Shown: positions 47,367 through 57,870 of the stretch, piece by piece
Position numbering within the stretch: position 1 is the stretch's first letter
How the letters are laid out: each line of letters begins with the position of its first letter
DNA from: Chelonoidis abingdonii
Taxonomy: Eukaryota > Chordata > Testudines > Testudinidae
NCBI RefSeq assembly: GCF_003597395.2
Contig: NC_133771.1
Coordinates: 122,961,741 to 123,025,740 of the forward strand
Direction of reading: 5' to 3'
DNA length: 64,000 bases
Made by a program: the position numbers and the translations under genes
The notes under the pieces: generated by a model
What the model was told of the DNA's origin: nothing
Seen by the model: only the letters and a program-made list of their open reading frames with translations
Databases searched by the model: none

Positions 47367-47467
47367 ACTTGTCTCTCTCACCAACAGAAGTTGGTCCAAT
47401 AAAAGATATTACTCACCCACTTTGTCTCTCTAATATCCTGGAACCAAAACAGCTACAAAACTGCATA

Positions 47468-50400
47468 TATCTTTTCTCTCCTCTGTTCTATCTTCTCCTC
47501 CAGTTTTCCCTGTCCTCCCTCCTCTCTTCTATCCTCGTTCACTTTGGGGTATGCACACATCCTTCTCTCTTCTCCCATGGGCTGGCTGAGGCCTCCACCT
47601 CCCTCTCTCTCTTCCCTCCTGGAGCTAGCTAGCATGCTCCATCCTCCCCGCTCCTCCTCTTCTCCCTTCGGACTAGTGGAGGGACCCGAGCTCCCTGGCT
47701 CTGGCTTCTGACTTAGGGATGGGGCCTTGGGGGGGAAGAAGAGAGGCAGGGGCAGGGCACTGCAGGGAAGAATCCCCACTTTTAGGAAGAATTGGTTGCC
47801 CCTTCTCTCAGAGTACTGCTGTTGCCCCTTGTTTACATTAGAAGGCAGGGCAAACTCATAGGCATTTTTTGATCTCAGCTCCCCTCAGATCCATCATCCA
47901 CCCCTACCTCCTGGATCTCTTTTGAGCAGACGTCCCTGCAGAATTGTGCCGAACTGTGTAGCACATTTGTGAGGCATAACAGTTCTACTAATGGCTGCCA
48001 TGGAACCTCTGAACTTAATTTACACACAAATTCAGGGCTCTAGAAGTGAAAGGCTAGTGCATTTAACTGGGATAAGTAGAACAGCTCAGGCCAAATATGC
48101 AGCAGCCTGAGCCTTGACCATTCCCCAAAATCACCCTGCATTTCTTTTAGGCTTAGAGTACACTCAACTAAGTCACTCCACAGCCCCCAGCTCCCTCCTT
48201 TTCTTCCCAAGCTCTATGAGGTGTTAAAGAATCACAGAAAGCATAGCTTTCTTCCAGCATTAACCAGGGAGAAATGGTATTATCCATCTAGTTACTGTCT
48301 CTGCATCACTGTGGAGAGTGCATCTAAAACCTTCCCAGGCCCCGTGTGTCTGGCTTCCCACAGCAGATTTAAAGAAATAGTACCCATATCCTTATACCAT
48401 CCTCCTTCCTGCATTTGAGGATCAAGGCAAAGCACTGACCTCAGAAGTCAATGGGAATTACTCATACCCTGCAGGGAGACAATCTGGCCTTTAATGTTAT
48501 CTGGCACAGGGAGATCTAAGGTATTGAAAAAAGAGTGACCTGGACTCATTTTGAGGACATACTTTATTTACCCAATCTATCCTAATGGGTTTGGAAAACT
48601 CCATAGGGCACATTTTTACAAGTGTGTTTTGACCCCACATGCTATAATGCCTTCAATTACAGTGTGTTGCGTAAATCCTTCTTAGTTATGGTCTGCTGTG
48701 CCTGTCTGGCTGCTGTCCATTGTCATGGCAGTTGAAGTCAATGGTGGGAGGGGAGGCAGGGGGGAATCAGACCCAAGATGTTTCCCATGTGTCCTCATAC
48801 ACTTCAGCTGACATCCATTAGCCCAGCCTGTGTTAGCAAGAGAAGAAAGAATCTTTAAAGTCTATCAGGAAAATTATATGCACATTAAAATATGTGTAAG
48901 CATTACATGCTATATAATCATGTACATATAAATATAATCATATATTTAAATACTGGTGTTGCAGAAATTTACCTAGTTACAACATTTTTTTGAAAGATAT
49001 TTTGAAATTTGATTCACCGTTAATAATTCCATGGGGTGGGGGAAATAATTCAGACCACAGAATTATAGGATTGGTTTTGTTTACTAATGCACGCAAATAG
49101 ACAGTCATTATTGGGACTTATTTGGTGAATATTGTAACATCCAATGTTTGTTTGTATCAACATGAAAGATATTTTTAAAATATCTAAACAGTGCTCGGTG
49201 GTGGTGGCTTGTTAGCTAAGTTGGTGTAAGATGTGCAAGGTATAACCAGGCTATTTTGTACAGTCCCATGCTGGATCATGACAGAACCAGAACCAATCTC
49301 TATAGGAAGCAAATTGAAAACAGAAATGATGACTAGTTTGTGTCTACCCCTTCCCTCCTCCCACCAATCCCCACAGATTAGGGACTGTGAATTCCTACTC
49401 AGTTAATTGCTACCGGAGTCCAAACTTGTTGGCTCTAGGATTGGAGAGTCATGAAGGTAACCTACAGCCGCTCTGGTTTCCCCTCCCACAGAGTTCACAC
49501 TTCTTCTGTAGCTCTCTCTGCTGTTCCTTTCTTTTTATTACTTTTCTCCCCAAAAAATCATAGGGGCAGATTGTCAACCTTTGATGGGAATGTTCACAAT
49601 TCTGTAACTTTTTGTGTAGCAAGCTCTCCTGTTTTGTTAAACACATGTTTTGTGTGTGTCTTGGAACATATGTATTTAGATTTGTCTCTGGCACCTCAAA
49701 GGGGGAGGAGGGAAGGACTAAATATAGTTTTTTGCAGTAAGATAATCTTGCCTCTGGCTTAAAAACCTCCAGCTACTCCCAGATGTACACTGTGGATAGT
49801 GTTATGTCAATGACAATGGAACTAATGCCATTATTATTCTATTTAAAAAAGAAAACATGCTTTCTTTTTAACAAAAAAAAAAAATACAACAGACCCAAAC
49901 AAAGAATTGTCACGGAATTACTATTTATGAGTGCGGAAGAGTGACCCCCCCCACCCACACACTTCATCGACCTCCCCTGAACAGCCAGAGCAGAAAGAAA
50001 GGTTCTTTGACACGGAAAGCTGGGAGGCTGCAGGGACTGAAAATGCCGTTTGTACAGATGAGGAGTCCCCTGCTGAAGTGGGTGATCAGTGGACCAGGGT
50101 CAGAGCCATTAACGCACTCAAAGACACAGCGTTGGATGATCACTTGTATTGGCCATTGCCATGCAGGACACATATCACAAGGAAGCTGGGTAGAGCGGTG
50201 TAGCACCAAGCCTCTATATTTGCATGCAGCACAGGAAAGCAAGAAGTGCTCGTCTCCTGTTTAAAGGCAGCAGTTGCTGCTGCACTGGGAGCTTTGGCCT
50301 TTTCAGTGGGGGGACCCAAGAGACAGCCTGTCAAAAGAGAAGTCTCTCGCTCGAACTACCAAACTTGGAAAGTGTGGGTAGTAAAAATAAACTAAAAAGG

Positions 50401-52084
50401 CTCAGCTCAATCTAACCAAAGAGCTAGGGATGAAGGGGAGAGCCTGTTTTGTTATTTTCACCAGGCTGCACGTAGCAGCAAGGAATCTGGAATTCAGTCA
50501 AGGCCTTGAAGATAAATTCATTAATTCAATTTTGCAAACAAAAACAAACAAAAAAGTTGATTTATGTGTTGAATGTTTTATATTTTCTAGATGTATTTTT
50601 CCTGTTGTGTACAGTTATGCCTGGAACTCTGTACAGTAATTCCCACTGACTGCTATGATACTTACTGTGCAGGGCAGAAATGATCTTCTATATTCTTCTT
50701 TTTTTAATCATGTTGAATTCCCTTTCCTTTAGCAATGCCTGCTATTCCCTCAGGAGCTGAGTTAAGATTTAATTGTTAAATTTGCATAGTAACTCAGCAA
50801 ATAAACTTTCCAGTCTCCTGCAGACCTTTATCCATAGCAGGCTTCATTTTAGTTACAAATTACTTACTTCTAGCTCTCAACCATGTTGGCATTTCATACT
50901 CATGAGGGAGGTGCAAAAGAAAAATGATCTGGTGGCATTCCATATGTGTACTTTTTCTTGTAAGAGCCCTTCCTGTGTACTATAGCATAATTCTGGGTTA
51001 TTCAGCGCTAGTGACATGTCACATAGATTATGTCTAGCTTATCGATAAGAGTCAATCTAGTAATAATAATTATACTACTGAGCTCTCAGATAGTGCTTTT
51101 CATCCGCAGATCTCAGAACAGTAATAATGCATGTGGGCAATCTAACTGGAATACCATTTAAAACAATAAAAAACAAAGTAAATGTAAATGAACCTTTGTT
51201 ACTGTTGAATTATGCTAAAATTATTAATTTTAACTGACAACTTTCCAGCTAAGGAATAGTATCTTGTAGATAAAAACCCAGCTGCAGTTGTCATAGCAAA
51301 GTATAAAAAAAAGGTAGGGTATTGTTGGAGTGAATCCAACAGTAAGAGATATGCCTATAATTTTCCCAAGCTTCTGAAAACAGTCCACAACACCTCATGC
51401 CACCTCCTCAAAGGGTCTCCTATAAATCTTGACTCAAAATAGACAGTAACAGACTGGACTTCACTGTTCTTAACATTGGGTTACTAGAACCAGGTGACCA
51501 CTGGTGTGATGTGATCTAGCTTCAGTGATACAGCTGTATTATTGAACATTGTGGTGATAAGGATGGCTACTTTCGCACTTGAACTTACTTCTGCATTTCT
51601 GTCCTGCCCTCCTCTATTACCTTTTATAAATAGGTTTCCATTTCTAAGCACTATAATTTTGTTATTGGGAATGTGCTCCTAGATGCCAGGAGGAAGCGTA
51701 GGGTCAGACTGTCACATACCCCTAGTGAAGCTGTGTGGTTACGGGTGAACACAAGGAGCCTCTCACTTTCAAGGCCCTGCACTATAATAAACTAGGACAG
51801 TTTCAGTAGTCTCTGCATGTGAAGAAGCATGGGGTGTACCTCTCTGTGTGCCGCCAGGGGTTTCCAGCACCCCAGAGGTGGGATTACTGCCCTGCTTATT
51901 GTTTGATGAGTGGAACTAGAGGACCATGTTTCAAGAGGGACCCAATCTGATGTGGCACCAGAGGCTCAGGATTGCAAGACAAGACCAGTCTGTTACCACT
52001 TAATCAACAGAACCTCAGCATATAATATTGGCCTCCCAGCACGCTTTCAGAATTAAAACACGTGGGGTCTTATTCTTGCTTTCT
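47468..52084. other. Unassigned non-coding DNA
   Basis: No supported gene, RNA gene or well-bounded transposon. AT-rich stretches (48880-48960, 49100-49200) and a fossil repeat phrase near 48420-48490 ('agtcaatgggaattactcat') are present. Overlapping frames near 49931-50264 lie on both strands and lack motifs. Confidence 0.35.
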
Positions 52085-52275
52085 GGCTTCTGAACCTATG
52101 GGGTGCACTTGCTTCAAGTTTTAGATCTTTTCGCCACAATGGCGGGGCTAGAAATTGACTTTAAAAAAAAAAATGAAAGTGGAGATTCTAGTATAATCTT
52201 TTGATTCTAGCATCGGAGTTGTGGGCGAAAAACAAATGACATGAGATTTGTAATAAAATCACAAGAGTTAATACT
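52085..52275. repeat. Interspersed repeat fragment (unnamed)
   Basis: The succession 'actttaaaaaaaaaaatg', 'acaaatgacatgagatttg' and 'aataaaatcacaagagtt' matches a repeat pattern that I recall from turtle and bird DNA. Boundaries and class are not clear from this copy. Confidence 0.35.
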
Positions 52276-52797
52276 GACAAAGATCTCTTTCCTGCAGTTC
52301 TGCCTATCTGCAGCATCAGTTATTGGTAATGAAACACTGCTCTTGCCGGCCCCCCGCATCCTTAACAGCGATAGCTAATGGTCATAATTTGGCCCCCAAA
52401 AGTCTTGGTATTAGAGGTCAACATATAGTTGGGACTTCTCTCTCTGATAACCAGAATGCTCCCCAGGTCTTAATGTCTATTGTGAATGTAGCTGTAGGAC
52501 AATACACATTTTGACCATGTGCATGGAAACTATCGCTCTACTAACTGATGCATTGCTACTTTACGGGAATCTATTGATACTTTACAGGAACTTATTATGC
52601 TCCAATATGGACTTAAATTAAATGAGATGATTCAAGAGCAGCTAATGCAGAAAAGCAGCAATATAAGGCATCTATACACGAACAAATTCAGTTATACCTG
52701 AACGTTGCTGGCCACATTTAGTCTGCTATGGCAAAGCAGAGGCTAAAATAATTGCTATGGGGACTACAGACCATGTCCAAACAGTTAATTCAATGAG

Positions 52798-52925
52798 ACT
52801 GATTCACCAAGGCCCTTAAGCACATGTCTTATCTTCAAGCATATAGTAGACCCACTGAAGCCAATGGGACTATGCGTATGCTTCAGGTTAAGCATGTGCT
52901 TTGTTGTTTTGCAGGATTGTGGCCT
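52798..52925. repeat. Palindromic fossil repeat
   Basis: Arms 'aagcacatgtcttatcttca' and the inverse of 'ttcaggttaagcatgtgctt' flank the centre 'cccactgaagccaatgggac', so the whole folds into one imperfect hairpin. It is related to the weaker modules near 36759 and 42430. Probably an old MITE. Confidence 0.55.
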
Positions 52926-53312
52926 AACCAAGCAATCTCCTAGGGGTGGCCAACACAATGGTGGCAAACAGAATCCAGTTCATATCTCTGAAGCACTGTA
53001 CATGTCTATTTCCTCTATTTATTCAAACAAAGACATGCATTGATAGTCAAAGCCTACCACTGTGGAGCTATTCTGACCATAGCCAACTATAGAAGATGCT
53101 CAGTCTAGTAGGTGTGGACAAGCAGAACTACAGCTGAGCAAGTAACTTCCAACAAATAAATGTATCATATGAATTTAATCAGTATCTTCTCCCATACTAT
53201 CTGCAACTGGATTCTACATAATTGAATTTAACATTTTGTGTCACATTTTAAAATGTATGGATTGATCACAAACAGTATCCTGTGAGTATTCAATCCAACT
53301 TGAAAATAAGGT

Positions 53313-53468
53313 GGGGGAGGGATAGCTCAGTGGTTTGAGCATTGCTCTGCTTAATCCTAGGATTGGGAGCTCAACCCTTGAGAGGGCCATTTGGGGATTG
53401 GTCCTGCCTTGAGCAGGGGGTGGAACTAGATGATCTCCTGAGGTCCCTCACAGCCTACAATAAGGTAT
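53313..53468 (+). mobile_element. tRNA-derived SINE with CR1-like tail (turtle SINE)
   Basis: Pol III promoter boxes are visible: box A TAGCTCAGTGG (53323-53333) and a worn box B GATTGGGAGCTCAACCC (53361-53377). The 3' part 'ggaactagatgatctcctga' is homologous to the 3' UTR of the CR1 copy at 15280-15300, as expected for a SINE mobilised by CR1 machinery. This is the pattern of the tortoise Pol III SINE. No intact tRNA fold remains, so it is not a tRNA gene. Confidence 0.88.
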
Positions 53469-54521
53469 TGGTGAGTTAAAACTGGACTACCTGTCACATG
53501 ACATTATTTCCATTTTGATTCCAGAGCTACACAAGCACATCTGGGGAGAACACTTATGCATGTGAATTTCAAATTCTGTTTCTGAAGAGACTTGTGCATG
53601 TGATTCTGCAACTTGCTCTCCACAAACAGTAGTTCTTTGTCATTCTTTCCTGGAACATGTATTTCATGGTATGTCTATGTCAAATTTATTCCATATTATG
53701 CAAGAGTGGTGGAATTCGGTCTGACATTATTATATTCTGATGCCATGTTTTCCTGATAAATGCTATTCAGTCCTATTTTGAAAAATGGGTTGCTAAAAGC
53801 CTTATAACTGACTAACTTAATACAAAGGTGAAACACTTACTCAGTTCTATAAAGACACGATAAGTCTGAAAGAACAATTGTACCAGAGACAGTAACTAAG
53901 ACCAAGCAAATTCTATGGTTGGAAAAGAAGTACATGCCTGGGTCTGGTTAACTGAAAAAAATGCACATCTTGGAACATAAGTTTGCTTCAGAGATATCAT
54001 CCTCTATCATCCAACTGGATTAAAGGGAATCAAACTGTACCAAACAATGGGTTGTTCACTTGATGTTTTGCTTTTCTATAACACTTTATGCAAGCCAGGA
54101 TGAGAAAATATCAGTTGATGCAGATTGCTTACCTTACCTGCCTATGACAACAACTGGAAGAAGTCGTGGAAACCTGTGAAAGGTGATCTTAATACTCTGC
54201 TGCACAACAGTCAAAAGCAACATCTGATCCTAAACATGTCCTGTGCTACAAAAAGCAGGAAGTTGCTTTAAAAAAGGATGTCCATAAATCACAAAAATGT
54301 TGATTTCAGATGCTTATGGCGTCTTTTACATTTGTGATGGGTTCAATCTAGCTCCTCAAGGCAGATCCTGTCTTCTACTTTTATGTGTGTATAGCACACA
54401 CCACCATGGAGTTCTGCTTCTAACTAGAACCTCTGGACACTATTTTAATACTACTAATAAAATAATAATAAATGTGATGTGTAGCACTCATTGGCTGATT
54501 GTTCTTATTAAGATCCAACCC
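53469..54521. other. Unassigned non-coding DNA
   Basis: No gene or bounded repeat recognised. Confidence 0.35.
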
Positions 54522-54531
54522 AGATCTATTC

Positions 54532-54917
54532 ATTCCATACAACATGCTTCAGAAAAATCCTCTGTATCTTTTAGCCTAGAACAATCTCAAACTAAGACCA
54601 ATTCACACAGTGCAGCCAAGAAGATATGAGCACCTTCATTACCAGGAGGTGCTGGAGCTGGATTGGCCACGTGCTTCAGATGGAAACTGATCCCATCACC
54701 AGAATAGCAAGAAGATGGAACCTGAAGGCAAGCAAAAACGAGGCTGCCCAATAACAACATGTCGAAAAGCTGTGGAAGCTGACCTGAAAAACCTGGAGCT
54801 CAGCTGGGGAACCACTGAAAGACTTGCCAGAAACAGACAGGAGTGGAGGAGCTTTGTTGCTGCCCTAAATACCAGAGGGGTAATGGGAACATGACGATGA
54901 TGATGATGATGATGATG
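54532..54917 (+). mobile_element. RTE-type LINE 3' end, 5'-truncated
   Basis: Flanked by a perfect 10-bp TSD AGATCTATTC (54522-54531 and 54918-54927). The translation, in broken frames, gives the very C-terminal RTE segment: IGHVLQMETDPITRIARRW, then a KTTWRR-like stretch, KNLELSWGTTERLARNR and EWRSFVAALNTRG. It ends in seven or more ATG repeats. It is the same family as 17914-18641 but has no inversion; the insertion begins just upstream of the LRKIL segment. Confidence 0.85.
54894..54917. repeat. (ATG)n tail of the RTE copy
   Basis: About eight ATG units directly before the 3' TSD. Confidence 0.9.
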
Positions 54918-54927
54918 AGATCTATTC

Positions 54928-55649
54928 GACCTGTTTGAAACTCAGCGGAGAATGGTCCAGACCAAACAAAGGCTCAGAGATCTTTACTGACAGCCAGGAT
55001 TCAACTTCCAAATTGAGAGGGCTATAAAGATCCTGGGAAATCTACCTCAGGCATGACAAAGTCACTGTGTTATGACTCTGAGCCACAGCCTAATAAAACA
55101 GCTGTCATATGTGGCACTTTTTGTCACAAATTCCCTCACCTGATTCTACATAAGAAAAGATTTCTATTGCTGTAGTAGGACCTTCTCAAGTAGTACCAGA
55201 GGACTGCTGTTACACTATTACTGCAATTGATTATTTCAGTAACTAGAAGTAGCCATTACTTCCCCAGAGTACTTTCACTCCAGTAACCAAGTTCTCATTA
55301 ACAAATTTTAATCGTGAAGAAAATTGTGTCTGACAATGAACTCCAGCTTCAAGAGAAGATCTGAAGGAGAGCAACACAAAAGCTAGGGCTTCTTCCATTT
55401 ATTATCCATAGATCGATGGGAAATTGAACATTTTTAATAGAGTTTTGAAAGGCTGCTTGCAAACTGTTGGCCCAGAAGAGAAATCCTGAAAATCATTCAC
55501 TATAGATTTCTTACATAACTGCCAGTCTGACATGCAGCAACCCAGATGTATCCTGCAGGACTGCTGCACAGAAGAAGCAGGAAGCCTAAGTTAATGGTTA
55601 ATGTTCTCCAAAGCCCTAAACCTGAACAAAAGTTACTACGCAGTTAGAA
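54928..55649. other. Unassigned non-coding DNA
   Basis: No gene or bounded repeat recognised. Confidence 0.35.
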
Positions 55650-56130
55650 ATGGGTGAATAATTTGAATTGAATAACTTTTTCAATTAATATAGTAACTTT
55701 TTCAGTTCATGAGTTGTTGTGATTTGCTCAAATCTATTCATTAATTATTGCCACAAATTATTTGCTGAACATGTCTTTGCCAGTAGTAATTCATTACAAG
55801 ATTGATATTCAACATTCCAGCTGTTTTTTGACTGGACATATTCATCACATTACATGTTTCTGTTCCCTGATTGGCTGAATGTGACTCTTCAAATCAGGTT
55901 TCTGAGTGAATACTTATAATGCCAAATTAGAAATTTTCTTTTTGCAAATATCCTAGAATATTTACTTAAACTTTGCTGTTTTAATTAATACTTCTGCCAG
56001 TAAATTCATTCACTAAAATAGCTGAAGAAAGTCAGCAAAAAAGGATGTGAGCAGTCAAAACAATTGAGTTTGTTTGAATAATTTAACTATTATCTGAGAG
56101 TTTTTGGTAATGTTTGCCTAGCTCTGAAAA
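55650..56130. repeat. AT-rich MITE-like segment (weak)
   Basis: The left side 'gaaatgggtgaataatttga' and the right side, inverted, 'cagagctaggcaaacatt' recall the GAGCTGGG-type ends of the element at 17087, and 'gaataattt' is inverted near 56075. The symmetry is loose, so this may be chance in AT-rich DNA. Confidence 0.3.
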
Positions 56131-57790
56131 CAATTGCACACAACAGAATGTACAAGACATAATTTAACAAAAGTCAGATAACAGTGAATGGTACACAGAT
56201 GTACTCACTAATGCCAATCCCACCATAGCTTTTTTGGTAAGAAAACATAAAAATGGATTTATAAAGACAGGACAACTTAAGTCCAGTGGTCCATTTCAGT
56301 TTGTGAAGCAGGAAGGTCTAGCTACACACATACATTAACAATGGCTAAACATAGGATGCTATACATCTTGCAACCTCACATCAGGAACAAAAGATCAATG
56401 CTCTTCCACAAAATTAATTTGTTTCAAGTTTCCGAGTACACTGTCAATACTTAACTAATTTCAAATTATAACCTGAGGCGCACATATATGTGCAAAAAAA
56501 TTGTAAAGGCCTATAACCTCTTTTGTTTTCAGTTGTTTCATGCTGAGGTGACTATACTACAATACTTAAGATTAGAAAGTGTTATTTTGGTTAAGTCTGA
56601 TCACTATTTGGCAGCTATAAAAATGTAACGGTACTATTGAGGAATGATTATCATTATGATATTATTTCTGCTAAAGGAAGAAAGTATCTTATGAAGTAGA
56701 AATTACATGTTGATTTGAGTCTTTGGAGTTAGCTAGAGGGGGCTATCGCACACTTATACTGTATTTTGTTATACAAATGTGGCTGGGGTACAATCCTTGT
56801 TGTTGGTTAGAAGTGTTGCTGTTGCTCTTTCTTAATTACAGTACACCACAATAGGATTTGCCATTAAATACCATAAGTCAAAATATGTCCATGGAACTGA
56901 TTCTCCTTTCACATAACGTAAGTTTTACACTGTCATAACTGTCATAGTGGAGTTATTTTTGACTTACGTTGCTGTGACAGAGGATGTGGCCTCAAATTTC
57001 CACTCATTTGTTCTTACTCTTGGCTCTTACTTTTCTGTTCCGAAACACACTGGTATCTGCGGCTTCACAAGCCATATGGTTAAATGTGCCAGGGAACCAT
57101 TCTTTCAATCCTCTGCAAAAGCCTTCTCTGTTTTATTTATACCAATGGGTGATGTGCAGATGTTTCTCATTCCTGGCCCTGGTCAGTCTGAAACTAGGTT
57201 TCAGTTTCAAACTAGATGGGTCTGAACAAAATTCCCAGATGTGAAGAACCCTAGACTTTGGAGAAGTCTGGCTCTGGATACAGCTCCAGGGCCAAATTTC
57301 CCCTACAATAGTTATGCTAATGGTTCTGAAGAGTGTCACTAAAAGAAGAAAAACTGGAGTTATTTAGGAAGCGCATGCATGGTAAATAAAAAGAAAGAAA
57401 GGGAGAGAGGGAAACTGAAGTTCTGGCATTACTCAGTTAACTTCTAGGGCCTGTATCAAGCAGGAAGTCAGACCAAATGATCCCCATGCTGGCTTTGTAA
57501 TCTAAGAAGTTCCATTCTGCATGTCTGTCCAGGACTGTGCAGCTGTTGGGCCAGAACTTCAGCTGGTGGTGTCAGTGGAGTTATGCTTATTTACACCAGC
57601 TAAGGATCTGGACCCTTAAGTCATTTACATTTTGCTTATGTCCAATTTTCTCAAAATGTCATCAAAAGGAGTGCTTTAGCTGCAAAAATATTGTGGAAAT
57701 ACATTGGGAGATTCTAGTTAGTTCTGCACATGAGTATTCTAAACCGATAAGGACTTGAGTACAAAGCAGAGCTGCATACACACACCAAAA
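56131..57790. other. Unassigned non-coding DNA
   Basis: No supported gene. Near 57595 the phrase 'caccagctaaggatctgga' is an ancient repeat fragment also seen near 5290 and 59470. Confidence 0.35.
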
Positions 57791-57796
57791 CCATGG

Positions 57797-57870
57797 TTGT
57801 TATTGGGGATCGAACCCAGAACCTTCAGCACCAGCTTCTGCGACTGGACTAAAGAACTCTTTTGGCTGTA
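57797..57870 (-). mobile_element. tRNA-derived SINE fragment
   Basis: On the minus strand a near-consensus Pol III box B GGTTCGATCCC (about 57807-57817) is preceded at suitable distance by TAGTCCAGTCGCAGAAG, a worn box A. The flanks do not form a full tRNA cloverleaf. Most likely a SINE head or tRNA pseudogene. Confidence 0.5.

Larger units (their letters stand above)
46201..47467 (+). mobile_element. Penelope-like retroelement fragment with inverted terminal arms
   Basis: The plus strand encodes the C-terminal part of a PLE protein in broken frames. 46541-46777 gives the linker after the reverse transcriptase (LLVVTCHPTLGPIWGIIKQL, DPILQAIFPELPLLAFKQP). Further on come NNICKTC and VVYLIQCTKC, the start of the GIY-YIG endonuclease region, and LKFITSLDTKNHGLNRDTGF near the C-terminus. 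The 3' arm (about 47250-47467) carries 'cttatgctaaacaatctg', the 'agctgtgacactgagtac' phrase, a CTGAAGAA hairpin motif and 'gaagttggtccaataaaaga'. The 5' side (46201-46440) carries the same arm in reverse, partly twice. Inverted pseudo-LTRs are a known PLE trait. Stops show that it is dead. Confidence 0.8.

Noticed and set aside
53313..53400. Possible functional tRNA gene
   Set aside because: Only box A and a worn box B remain, no cloverleaf can be formed, and a CR1-like tail follows, so it is a SINE.
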